In this document: positions 31,171 to 41,459 of the stretch, one piece after another
How the letters are laid out: every line of letters starts with the position of its first letter
Numbering within the stretch: the first letter of the stretch is position 1
Origin: Gambelia wislizenii
Taxonomy: Eukaryota; Chordata; Lepidosauria; Squamata; Crotaphytidae
Assembly: GCA_030847615.1 (NCBI GenBank)
Contig: JAUMIR010000001.1
Span: 162,289,001 to 162,353,000 of the forward strand
Length of the DNA: 64,000 nucleotides
Direction: 5' to 3'
Translations under genes and position numbers: made by a program
The notes under the pieces: model-generated
Told to the model about the DNA's origin: nothing
Seen by the model: only the letters and a program-made list of their open reading frames with translations
Databases searched by the model: none

Positions 31171-32366
31171 ATAACGTTACCAGCTTGGTAGATGAAGGGA
31201 ATGCTGTGGACATCGCATACCTTGATTTCAGTAAGGCCTTTAACAAGGTTCTCCATGACATTCTTGCAAACAAGCTTGTAAAATGTGGGCTAGACAAGTT
31301 AACTATTCAATGGATTTGTAATTGGTTGATCGGCCGAACCCAAAGGGTTCTCAGCAGTGGCTCCTCTTCGTCTTGGAAAGATGTGACCAGTGGGGTGCCA
31401 CAGGGTTCTGTCCTGGGCCCAGTGCTATTCAACATCTTTATCAATGACTTGGATGAGGGAATTAGGGGCATACTTATCAAATTTGCAGATGACACCAAAT
31501 TAGGAGGAGTAGCTAATACCCTAGAGGACAGGATCAAAATTCAGAATGACCTGGATAGACTGGAGAGCTGGGCCAAAGCTAACAAAATGAAATTCAACAC
31601 GGAGAAATGTAAAGTACTGCACTTAGGGCGAAAAAATGAAATGAATAGATATACGATGGGGGAGACCTGGCTGAACGAGACTACGTGCAAAAGAGATCTA
31701 GGAGTCCTAGTAGACCACAAGTTGAACATGAGTCAACAGTGTGATACGGCAGCTAAAAAGGCCAATGCAATTTTGGGCTGTATCAATAGAAGTATAGTAT
31801 CTAGATCAAGGGAAGTTATAGTGCCGCTCTATTCTGCCTTGGTCAGACCTCACCTAGAATACTGTGTCCTGTTCTGGGCACCACAATTCAAAAAGGATAT
31901 TGACAAATTGGAGCACGTCCAGAGAAGGGTAACTAAAATGGTGAAAGGTCTGGAAACCATGCCTTATGAGGAGAGACTCAGGGAGCTGGGTATGTTTAGC
32001 CTGGAAAAAAGACAGTTAAGAGGAGATATGATAGCCCTGTTTAAGTATTTGAAGGGATGTCACGCTGAGGATGGAGCAGGCTTGTTTTCTGCTGCTCCAG
32101 AGACTGGAACACGGAGCAATGGATGCAAGCTCCAGGAACAGAGATTCCACCTCAACATTAGAAGGAACTTTTTGACAGTAAGAGCTGTTCGGCAGTGGAA
32201 TGCACTCCCTTGGAGCATGGTGGGGTCTCCTTCCTTGGAGGTCTTTAAACAGAAGCTGGATTGCCATCTGTCGGGGATGCTTTGATCAAGATTTCCTGTG
32301 TGGCAGGGAGTTGGACTGGGTGGCCCCTCGTGGTCTCTTCCAACTCTACAATTCTATGATTCTATG
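31171..32366 (+). pseudogene. CR1 ORF2 reverse transcriptase to C-terminus and 3' tail (366-aa frame)
   Basis: The frame runs from 31185 (TTG; no real start codon) to 32285. RT motif A reads AYLDFSKAFN at residues 11-20, with Asn where the second Asp normally stands; motif B reads SGVPQGSVLGPVLFNIFIND (69-88); the catalytic FADD is at 100-103. The C-terminus reads [18 protein letters not shown], then TMPYEERLRELGMFSLEKR, and it ends with SPSLEVFKQKLDCHLSGML. The 3' UTR has TTGGACTGGGTGGCCCCTCG and ends in ATTCTATG units at 32366, the typical CR1 terminus without poly(A). Apart from the frameshift it is open over 2 kb, so it is fairly young. Confidence 0.95.
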
Positions 32367-32369
32367 AAC

Positions 32370-32762
32370 ACCATCTGGAATCCTGTGTGGAATTTATAGA
32401 TGTGTAAACACTACAGTTATGGTGCTACTCAGTGAATCTCAGCCCAGTCCCCCCAATCCCCACTTACCAGGAAGCATCCACTACAATCAATGGGGGCCTG
32501 TTTCCCTATCACTCAGCAAGCAGCTGACTGTTTTTAATACCCCCTTCCATGAGTGATCTCTGGTGCAACTGGCAGAAGCAGGGTCCCAGCCACAACCCCT
32601 CCTTGCACCAGAGATTGCTTGTGTGAGGGGCGGGTGGGAACATCAGTTAGCTGCTTCCTGGTCAACCAGAAAACAGACCCCCATTGATTGCAGGGGCTAC
32701 TGCCAGAAAATGGGGACTGTGGGACTTTCATGGTCCCTAAGTAGACCCTAAACTAGGGGTTA
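32370..32762 (+). repeat. Unknown interspersed repeat 'A', copy 1
   Basis: Shares order and sequence with 34553-34932: GTGTGGAATTTATAGATG, CCATGAGTGATCTCTGGTG, AACAGACCCCCATTGATTGC and GGGACTTTCATGGTCCCTA. No coding frame or terminal repeats could be defined. It begins right after the CR1 tail. Confidence 0.75.
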
Positions 32763-33261
32763 TGTAAGGATCATGAATAACTCTATGTTATGCATTTGTG
32801 GCTGCTATAGAGGATTCTGGCCACCATTTTACCCCGTAGATTTGTGAAATTGCATGGCAAAGGAACAGGAGGGGGATTCAGCTTTCCAGGTTTGTAGTAT
32901 CTTCTGTGTTTAACAATTAGTGTAGTATACCAGACCCAGCATTTCTGAAAGCCACTCAAAGCCCACTGTGACAGATCACCTCTCCAGGCTGGCCCCACAG
33001 TTTCAAACCCTTAGCTCCTTTCATTTACCTTGTCCCTTTTTCTCCTCAAGATCCCTCCCTGGATTGGGTACTTGCGCCTCAAGGTGATCCCTATGTGGAC
33101 AAGTGGATGTGTTGTTCACTGTGGTAAACGTGACCAGAATCTCTATCAAAACTTAACAGGAATAGCCAGACACAGTTGTAAAAAAGAATAAACAAGTAGA
33201 AGATTATTAACACACAATTAGCACAAAAATCAATGTGTATAGAGCCATTGTACTGTCTATT
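32763..33261. other. No feature recognised
   Basis: Nothing supported between repeat A and the LINE that starts near 33262. Confidence 0.4.
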
Positions 33262-33885
33262 CTCCTTTACGGGTCTAAAACATGGGTCACCTATCGCCAC
33301 CACTTATGACACCTTGAACGCTTTCATCAGTGCTGTATATGCATAATCCTAAATATACACTGGACTGACTATGTGACGAATGTTGCTGTCCTTGAGCAAG
33401 CAGGGATCACCAGCATTGAGGCCATGATATTGAGAACACAGCTGCGCTGGGCAGGGCACGTTTCTAGGATGGAGGACCATCGCCTCCCAAAAATAGTACT
33501 CTATGGTGAACTCGCCATGGGTCAGTGTAAGAGGGGCACTCCAAAAAATCGATACAAGGACTCCTTGAAACAACATCTCAGGCTTGGCCAAATTGATCAC
33601 CAACAATGGTCCACCCTGGCCTCACATCGGGAGGCATGGCGACACACTATCCACAATGCTGCAGCTTTATTTGAGAACTCACGCTGAACAAGTCTTGAAG
33701 AGAAATGACAATACAGAAAGAATCACAACGTGGAAACATCACCCAAGGAGACCTTCTGCTGTGCTTTCTGCAACTGGACTTGTTTATCTCCATTGGCCTT
33801 TTTAGTCATCAGCGCACTTGCAGAAAGCGCAGGATGAGTGCTTCCTGAATCTTCATTTGCAAAGAAAAGCCAGAGAGCGAGAGAG
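33262..33885 (+). pseudogene. RTE-like LINE, C-terminal ORF2 and 3' end
   Basis: Reads VLSILLYGSKTWVTYRHHL, a stop, then ERFHQCC and NVAVLEQAGITSIEAMILRT, QLRWAGHVSRMEDHRLPK, YGELAMGQCKRGTPKNRYKD and a terminal WRHTIHNAAALFENSR. The LRWAGHV.RM..HRLPK block and YKDSLK are signatures of this LINE family's C-terminus. The 3' end (33700-33885) equals 25500-25690. At least one stop and 5' truncation make it inactive. Confidence 0.85.
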
Positions 33886-34262
33886 AGAGCTCAGACATTA
33901 ATCCATGAACTATTTAATCATTCACAGCTCTCCCAAGCTCTATTCAGTTCTTTCCCCCTGGCTGACTGTCCTAATTAATAGTTTTTCCCTACTTCTCTGC
34001 CATCTTTCCCCTAGTTGCCTTCTGTCAAAGATAAGCCTCAGTTTTGTATCCTTTCCCCCTGGTTCACCTTCACAACATTCCCTGAGCTGTGATTGGCTGG
34101 TCCCAACCAGGTTTGCCTAGCTTCTTTCTTCACACCTACACTCTAGGACAGGGAACTGGTGACCTTCCAACTGTCAATGGATGCCATCAGCCCCAGCTGG
34201 CATTGCCAAGAGTCAGTAATTATGTAAGATGGAATTCAATAACATCTGGAGAGTCACACATT

Positions 34263-34545
34263 TCTCTCCTGGTGGTGCAGTGGTTAAATGCTGGTACTGC
34301 AAACCACAAGGTTGTGAGTTCAATTCCAGAGGGATCCAAGGTTCACTCAGCCTTCCACCCTTTTGTAGGTCGGTAAAATGAGGCTAGTGGGAATAATTAG
34401 CTAACACACATTGGAAACCACTTTAATGCAGTGTAGATGTGTAAATTGGTATTGCTTAATGATTTGTAAGCCACTCTGAGAGGCTTTGTGGCTGAAGAGC
34501 AGGATATAAATACCTAAAATAAATAAATAATTAATAAATAGGAAT
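34263..34545 (+). mobile_element. Full-length Sauria-type SINE
   Basis: TGGTGGTGCAGTGGTTAAAT (A box) and GAGTTCAATTCCAG (B box) are followed by CACTCAGCCTTCCACCC, TTAGCTAACACACATTGG, GTAAGCCACTCTGAGAGGC and an AAATAAATAAT tail. It resembles 12120-12362. Confidence 0.9.
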
Positions 34546-34552
34546 ATAGGCC

Positions 34553-34932
34553 ATAATCCTGTATGGGATTTATGGGTGCATAAGCACTGTACTTATGATA
34601 CTACATAGAGAATCCCAACCCAATCACCATTTACCAGGAGGCAGACACTGCGATCAAAAGGGGCCTGTTCCCCTGTTGCTCCAGAAGCAGTTGGCTGCCG
34701 ATTCCACCCCCTCCCATGAGTGATCTCCAGTGTAATAGGCAGAAACAGGATCCCTGTTGCAATTTCCACTTGTGCTGAAAATTGCTCATGTAAGGGGATG
34801 GGTGGGTGGAAATGTCAGCCAGCTGCTTTCTGATCAACAGGAGAACAGACCCCCATTCATTACACTGGCTGCATCTCAGTAAGTAGGGATTAGGGGACTT
34901 TCATGGTCCCTATGTAGCCCCTAAATTATGTC
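34553..34932 (+). repeat. Unknown interspersed repeat 'A', copy 2
   Basis: Direct copy of 32370-32762: CCTGTATGGGATTTATGGG, CCCATGAGTGATCTCCAGTG, AACAGACCCCCATTCATTAC, GGGACTTTCATGGTCCCTA. Divergence of roughly a quarter of positions suggests independent old insertions rather than a recent tandem copy. Confidence 0.75.
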
Positions 34933-35154
34933 CTCACACAAAGCATTTCTGCATAAGCAAGGCAAGGCACTTGGTCTGCACTGGTTGCCTGTACTTAATG
35001 CAGCCCTCCTTGCTATATCCAAGTGCTACTTAGAGTGGTGGTCTATAGACTGGTGCTGGTCTGCAAGCCATTTGATGCTGGTCCACAGAGTGCTTCCAGG
35101 AAAGAAAGAAACAGTTGTAGCCAATGGGCACAAATATGGTACTAGTCCCTGACA

Positions 35155-36004
35155 TGTTAGAAAAGAAATGCCAGTTGTTAGCATGCCCCTCCCCGCAAGA
35201 TTCCATAACTGGACATATTGGATTCTTTTTGGGGTCACGTTGGCTGTAAGGTTAAGCAGACTGGAGGACAGTGAAAGGCCCAAGTTAGGATTATGCAGAA
35301 AGCCCCTGTAATGTGTTTATGCTAACAACCAAGTGGATAAGGGGTATATGCTAATCCTTTCTCCCAGCCCTGGACATTTCAGGTAATAATTCAATCATGC
35401 AAACACGTGACCTTTCCTCAATTCATACACTATGGAAATCTCTCCTCACACCCTCTCTTATGAGGTTGTCACAAGAAAATCAAAGTTTTAGCACTCTGGA
35501 ATTAAAGAAATCAGTTGAGTTTCAGTATCTTTTGTCTATCCCATGGGAAAGCCATCCAAGCTTTGTTATAACCAACACACCCCTCCAAGGCATGAAATAA
35601 GTTATAAATATCATAGCTCCAACCCTAGCTTAGTGTGTCACACTCGAGGTGCGATTCAGTCAGACCTCGTCATTCTCTACTTTGTTGTTCCACCCTCAGA
35701 CGCCGGTCTGAGTAACTTCACTGCACAGAACTCTTTTCTCCTCGAGACTGGTAACTTTCACCCTATCTTCCCACACCTCTCTCTCTGTCCAACCTTTCAG
35801 CCTCACTCTGCTACAGCCTTGTATGGTCCATAAGAATATATGTTGTGTATATTAGTTTACTTTCTATATTATTCAATAAAATACTTTGTTTTACTTTAAT
35901 TGGAGCCTCCTGTATGTACTGGTATGCATAGATGGAAAGATCCCCAAAGTTACCCTCCTCTCTCAGGCCTGCAATCTGAGCTAATAATTCCCCCAAATAT
36001 TAAA
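35155..36004 (+). mobile_element. LTR-like unit, copy 1
   Basis: Begins TGTTAGAAAAGAAATGCC. The last third reads CTCGAGACTGGTAACTTTCA, CAATAAAATACTTTG (polyadenylation signal) and TACTGGTATGCATAGATGG, ending near ATTCCCCCAAATATTAAAC. All these blocks recur in order at 43421-44272. Position of the AATAAA near the 3' end suggests an LTR's R region. No primer-binding site, gag or pol is seen next to it, so it is a solo LTR or an unknown retroposon. Confidence 0.5.
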
Positions 36005-36632
36005 CGAATTTGAGGCATCACAGGTGGGACTCTCACATACCCCCCACCTCTTAGGGTAACACAGTCCTCTACATGATATAGCCTGAGAAACACTATTATA
36101 TCCCAAACTGAAACGGAGGGTACTCTTAATCTCATGAGAAGCAGTGGGTATGGTGGCATCAGCAAAAATTACATTTGAAATATGTTTAGGGCTTAGCTGA
36201 GACAATGATTCCCTTTTGAGAGCATTTCTATTTTGAGAACAGAATGCTCAGAGTTTGAACTTTGGAAGAAAAACAATTGTATCCATCAGAAACTGTTATG
36301 AGGCTTGTCAGAAATGTACCAGAACTGATTGGAATGAACTGGACTGGTAAGCAAAAACAAATACAATCATCAGTTTGGAAATGAGCTAGACTGTTAGGCA
36401 AAAACAAGGGAGTCATTAATTTGGAGCATTAAACTCTGCCTTAGACTCTGGAAAAACAGGGAAAAATCTGAATAATCCAAAAGCTCGATAACACCTGGGA
36501 ACAAGAGAAGAGAGAAGTGTTTAAAGGTTGTGGTGGGAAATCCCAATCTGTGAGAATCCCTTTTGAACATGAAAAGGCTTTTGTGTCTTCCAGTGCTTTT
36601 TTTTTTTTTTTTTTTGGCCTGGACAGCTAGTA

Positions 36633-36994
36633 CAGTAGCACCCCCGTATCCGCTGATTCGCCAACCGAAGATTCAATTATCTGCAATTGGTGATGGCTGG
36701 GTGCAGGAAGGGGAGAGGAGAGATCTTACCTCCCCCATCCCTTCCCCTGGGAGGGCTCCTGTTGCCACAGCGGCGACTGTGGGACAAAGGGAGGGGGAGG
36801 AGCAAACTGGCCTTGTCCCCTTCCCCCTTCCCCCCTGTGATTGCCACCACGGTGGGGCCATGGATGAAGGGCGAAGGGGGCGGAGGAGCAAACTCATCCC
36901 CTTTCTCCTGGGATGGCATTCACTATTATCTGCAGAATTCGCCATCCATGGGCATCCCCATAACCAATCCCCCATGGATGCGGGAGTGCTACTG
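36633..36994. mobile_element. Tigger-like MITE, CAGTAGCAC subtype, 362 bp
   Basis: Starts CAGTAGCACCCCCGTATCC and ends GCGGGAGTGCTACTG, with TA on both sides. The core is GC-rich with one unit of the repeat found three times in the 18252 copy, and runs in the opposite orientation. Overlapping open frames on both strands are by-products of GC content. Confidence 0.85.
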
Positions 36995-37226
36995 TAGTAG
37001 TGATTACGGTGGTTGTAGTATATGAGTGAAGGTGAACTGATCAGTATATTTAATCAAAGAAGTGATCTGAACAATAAACCAATTGGAGTATGTAGTATTG
37101 TTCTCTGCCTTGTCTTTCTGGGAGTCAAGTGCATAAAATCCAAAAATATGAAACTCTCTTTATGATAATCAGGCGACCCACTTAGCACATGCAGAACTTC
37201 TTTCTGTTAGTGCTAAGGCCACATAC

Positions 37227-37577
37227 AACTCCTAAGAGAATGTTAAGAGGCGACATGATAGCCATGTTTAAATATTTGAAGGGATGGCATACTGAGGATG
37301 GAGCAAGTTTGTTTTCTGACTAGGACATGGAGCAATGGGTTCAAAGTACAGGAAAAGAGATTCCACCTAAACATTAGGAAGAACTTCCTGGCAGTAAGAG
37401 CTGTTCAACAGTGGAATGCACTGCCTTGGAGTGTGGCAGAGTCTCCTTCTTTGGAGGTTTTTAAACAGAGGCTGAATGGCCATCTGTTGGGAATGCTTTG
37501 ATTGTGTATTCCTGCAGGGCAGGGGATTAGACTGGATAGCCCTTGTGGTCTCTTCCAACTCTATGATTCTATGAAAA
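37227..37577 (+). mobile_element. CR1 LINE 3' end
   Basis: Starts TTAAGAGGCGACATGATAGC, passes GATTCCACCTAAACATTAGG and CCTTCTTTGGAGGTTTTTAA, and ends CTCTTCCAACTCTATGATTC. It encodes only the last 100 or so residues and has lost bases around 37318 (the 'GCTGCTCCAGAGACT' block). Confidence 0.9.
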
Positions 37578-38075
37578 TACTTCCAGGTAGAAAAATGGAA
37601 TCTTATTAAAATAAATCTGTTTAGCTATGTGTACCGAAAAGATTGTCTGGATGCTACAAAAGGACTATAATCTGAGTGAGATGAAGTGGGAAACTGATCC
37701 TTAACTTGCCACTGAAATTCCTGTGAAGAACTTCAGTGAAGTTCCTGTGAAGATTTGTGGGAGCCGGGATGGGGAGACAATGACAACGATTCCTGTTTTT
37801 TTTTGACTGGATCTTAACACCTCTTTATTTGCATGAGGCTGTAATAATCATATCCATTAGATGCCAAGGAACCATTCAAAAGAACTCTCAGGATGCTAAG
37901 TGACTGTTTATTTTTACTTTTTTTAAAAAATATTTTTATTATACATTACAAATATTTCATACATTAAACAGGGGGGAAATCAAGAAGATTGTCCATCATA
38001 ACACATAATTTCATATCACATAATATCCTTCTAATCTATTCATTTCCTTCAATTTAATATTTGCAAGTACATATA

Positions 38076-38406
38076 GGAGATTTTCACACGCCGAAAATAT
38101 TGCCTCCAGAAACCGGGACAGAAATATTTCTGTCCTGGAAGCAGCGCCGCGGTTCGCACGCTCACCTCCCTCTTCCGTTTTTCCGTCGTCCTCGCTTTGG
38201 GTTTTTCCCTCCCTCTTCTGGAATATTTTACTAACGGGAGTTTGCCGTTAATAAAATATTCTGGAAGAGAGAGGAAAAAACCCAAAGCGAGGACGACGGA
38301 AAAACGGAAGAGGGAGGTGAGCGTGCGAACCGCGGCGCTGCTTCCGGGACAGAAATATTTCTGTCCCGGTTTCTGGAGGCAATATTTTCGGCGTGTGAAA
38401 ATCTCC
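38076..38406. mobile_element. 331-bp near-perfect palindrome, foldback MITE
   Basis: The two arms of about 160 bp are reverse complements with only a handful of mismatches; the loop is about 7 nt (around 38241). Ends are GGAGATTTTCACACGCCG and CGGCGTGTGAAAATCTCC, flanked by ATA on both sides. Because of the symmetry the same peptide (KYFCPGFWRQYF) can be read from both strands, so no gene is implied. Arms have CpG-rich segments (GCAGCGCCGCGGTTCGCAC). The high arm identity implies recent insertion or gene conversion between arms. Confidence 0.9.
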
Positions 38407-38999
38407 ATAGTCAAACCATTCCCGACAGATGGTCATCCAAGCCTCTGTGTTTTTTTTTTATTCTTTTTTTTTCCAGTTACAGTTAAACAGCTAAGTGACT
38501 GCTTATTCTGGCTCTTTTAAAAATGCATAAGATATGTCACTTTCCAAGTCTTGCCATATTCTTTCAGTTGGTGGTCGAAGCCATGTTCAAGCAAGCTATT
38601 TTTAAAAAAATATAATGAGCAGGTTAGGAATTTGAAACAATTTCCTTTATTCCACATAACTGTCCTTTATTCCATAGGTACCAGCATCTCAGTTACACTG
38701 CTTGATAATCCAGACATACTGACATGCCCCTCAGATCATGCTGGTCTCCACATAAGAAACCCTAGCTTTCCATGCTTCATATTGTCCATAGTGCAAAAAG
38801 GAGAGCCCAGCAGTTAATCATAGGTCTTCTCTACATACAAGGGGTGGGGGGAATACAAACACGTCTGAAAAGGCAGGTGTTCACAATGATGCAAACTGCC
38901 TAAATGGCCAAAAGAGCCCCCCTAAACTCCCCATGACCCCCTGGCCACCACAACTGATTTACTCATGATTTTTAATGTATCGCCACCAATTTTATTTTA

Positions 39000-39689
39000 C
39001 CGTATATTCCTGCATACAAGACTACTTTTTAACACTTGAAAATCTCCTCAAAAGTGGGGGGGGGGAAAGGTCTTATACCCCAGTAGATCTTTTCCCCTGC
39101 TGTGAGAATGATTGAAGTGTTAAATGGTCTGGGCAGTTTTCCCAGCAGATCCTTCCTCCTGCTGTGAGAATAACTGCTTTGCCTTTGAAGAGTTAAATGG
39201 CCCTCCATTTAGCTCAGGAGAGTCAAAATGATGTTTCTTTTCAGGACAAGTTAGCCTAAAATTAGAATTTCTGGATTTAAACTTACCATTTTGCATCAAG
39301 TTTTGTCTATGGTGAAATTCTCTTGTCTGCCAATGTGGCTCTAAAATCATTAATGTGCTCATTCATTAATGTGCTCATTCAAAAATTTGGGATTTGATAG
39401 CTTCATATTAACCAACTTACAGTATTAATGCAACCTTACTTTCCAAAGATTAACACCACAGAGATTTTTCAAAGTATCCCGTGCTTTTTTAGCTGTTCTC
39501 AGTCCTTTAATTTCACAGACTATTCCATCATCTACAGCCACTGAGCTGGTTGGCTGGTGGGGGACAGGCTTTCCGGCCAGGTGGCTGGCTGGCTGGCTGG
39601 CTGGCTGGGGGGGGGCAAACTCTATATTTTAACTTAAAAATGGGGGGTCGTCTTATGCGCCCAGTCGTCTTATACACCGGAATATACAG
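39000..39689 (-). mobile_element. TA-flanked TIR element with gag-like cargo, copy 1
   Basis: Left end CCGTATATTCCTGCATAC and right end GTGTATAAGACGACTGGG-type sequence (plus strand CACCGGAATATACAG) flanked by TA. Length 690 bp. The interior (about 39100-39560), read on the minus strand, gives PHWQTREFHHRQNLMQNGKF and CPEKKHHFDSPELNGGPFNS, nearly the same as the copy at 51048. A 15-bp tandem duplication (CATTAATGTGCTCATT twice, near 39349-39380) is also shared. A (GGCT)n run lies at 39583-39608. No transposase. Confidence 0.85.
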
Positions 39690-39769
39690 TAAAAACCCCA
39701 GTTTCCTGGGGTGTGCACAAGCAATACTTTGTATTTACAAATAAATTAATAAATAAAGTAAAAATCGCC

Positions 39770-40030
39770 ATTTGATTAACTTATCAGACCCTCACTTAGC
39801 CAAAAATCAAACATGGCGGCTGCAGCTGCTTTCCTTCTTTGCTAGCCCCGCCCCCTGTGCTCATCCAGCCAATCAGATTGCACTGCCTGTTCATATCTGT
39901 GTGAACATGAGTGTTCAAATGGTTGCACATTCAGAAGTCGTACAGATCTTTTCAGAAAATCCGGACGAAGCCCCGGATGCAGTGCACACGGTCTTTGCAG
40001 TGGAGTTGGCTTCCCCCTTTCTGAATGACG
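39770..40030. other. Segment before the GC-rich block
   Basis: Contains AACATGGCGGCTGCAGC and CCAGCCAATCAGATTGC, resembling parts of the TIR element at 14964. It may be the left flank of the same type of element, but I could not define its terminus. Confidence 0.35.
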
Positions 40031-41375
40031 TGTATTTGTGCAACAGACCCCCCCCCGGATCTTGAAGAATGGTAGATCCGGGGGAGGTGTTTTAATGATG
40101 GGCATGGAGACGAGCGCAGGGGTTGGCCAGGGCGTGGATACGCCCTGGTCAGGAGGAGTCAGGGGCGGGGCTGAGGCAGGGCCTATTTTACCCTTTGCCG
40201 CCCCTGGCTTCCTCCTCTTTTTCCACTGGATCGAAAAGAAGGAGGAACGTCGGTCTACCCTACTTGGTTCAGCCACGAGGGAGAGCTAAGTTGGCTGGGC
40301 TGTTATTGGGATTTTTGTATGATTGGCAGCAGTCCAGCTGTGTGGTTGTTTTATTTCAGTGTAGTTGTGATTGAGTGCTGATGGCTGATTGCTGAATTTG
40401 TCTTTTTAAACGGTGTTGGGTAGCCTTTTCTTTGTTCTCTTTGTTTTCGCCACGTGGTCAAATCCCCCCCACCATCTTCCCCTTCTTTTTCTCCAATTCA
40501 TTTGAACTCTTAATTTGATTCTTAATCAACTCTTCATTTGATTCTTAATCAATTAATTGAACTTTGGATTGACTTTAATTTAATTTTATTGATTAGTTTG
40601 CTTGGATTGTTGGTTTGCCACGTGCCTCCCCTCTCTCCCCCTCCCCTCTCCCGGTGCCCTCCACCCCGCAAGGCCGGCGGGTCTATTCAGGGGGTTCCTG
40701 GGATCCCTCTGGGGGGTTCCCATCGCCCTCCCTCCTCGCCGCTTAGCCTCTCCGTCCGCTCCCCGCCTGGGCTAGTGGCGGCTTGCCACTGATTTCTCCA
40801 GCGGCGGCTTCCTCGCCGCACCCCTCGCCTCGCCGCTTCCTCGCCCATCGGTTCCGGGGGTTCCTGGGGCGCTTCTGGGGGGTTCCTGGGGCTTCCTCCT
40901 CCCACCCCCTCCCTCCTCGCCTCGCCCCTCGCCGCTCAGCCTCGCCGCTCAGCCTCTCCACCCCGCTCCTGGGCAAGCAGCGGCTAGCAGCGGCTTGCTC
41001 CAGCGGCGGCTTCCAGCGGCGGCTTCCTCGCCGCACCCCTCGCTTCGCCGCCTCCTCGCCCATCGGTTCCGGGGGTTCCTGGGGCGCTTCTGGGGGGTTC
41101 CTGGGGCTTCCTCCTCCCACCCCCTCCCTCCTCGCCTCACCCCTCGCCGCTTAGCCTCGCCGCTCAGCCTCTCCGCCCGCTAGCAGCGGCTTGCTCCAGC
41201 GGCGGCTTGCCTCGCCCCTCGCCTGGGCTAGCAGCGGCGCCTCCTCTCCAGGCACAAGTTCGGGGGTTCCTGGGGCGCCTTTTAGCCTTGTCCCTCGTCG
41301 CCGCTCCTTTCTCGCCCCCCCCCCCGCAAGGCCGCCGGTTCGTTTCTGGGGGTTCCGGGGGCAAACGTATTTGTG
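40031..41375. other. 1.3-kb GC-rich block with 215-bp tandem duplication
   Basis: Composition jumps to very GC-rich with many CpG (GCTTCCTCGCCGCACCCCTC). The segment at about 40802-40975 recurs at 41017-41185 (offset 215 bp), including GGTTCCGGGGGTTCCTGG and CTCGCCGCTCAGCCTCGCC. GTATTTGTGCAA occurs at both the left (40031) and right (41370) margins. Open frames on both strands are low-complexity. An unmethylated promoter or captured 5' UTR is possible; no exon is recognised. Confidence 0.6.
40048..40089. repeat. 42-bp CCCCCGGATC mini-foldback, second copy
   Basis: CCCCCCCCCGGATCTTG mirrors GGTAGATCCGGGGGAGG. Its reverse complement aligns over its whole length with 17833-17876, loop included. 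Confidence 0.65.
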
Positions 41376-41459
41376 CAAACGGCCGTTTGAGTGGATTGCC
41401 AATCTTTTGCATTGCGTACATATTATTTTGATCATATAGACAGGACCATAGTGCTGGTC

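Noticed and set aside
30248..32366. An intact, active CR1 retrotransposon
   Set aside because: No endonuclease domain or 5' end, a frameshift at the T8 run, and a changed motif A residue.
38197..38520. A gene encoding the peptide read at 38.2-38.5 kb on both strands
   Set aside because: Identical peptides on opposite strands are the consequence of the palindrome.
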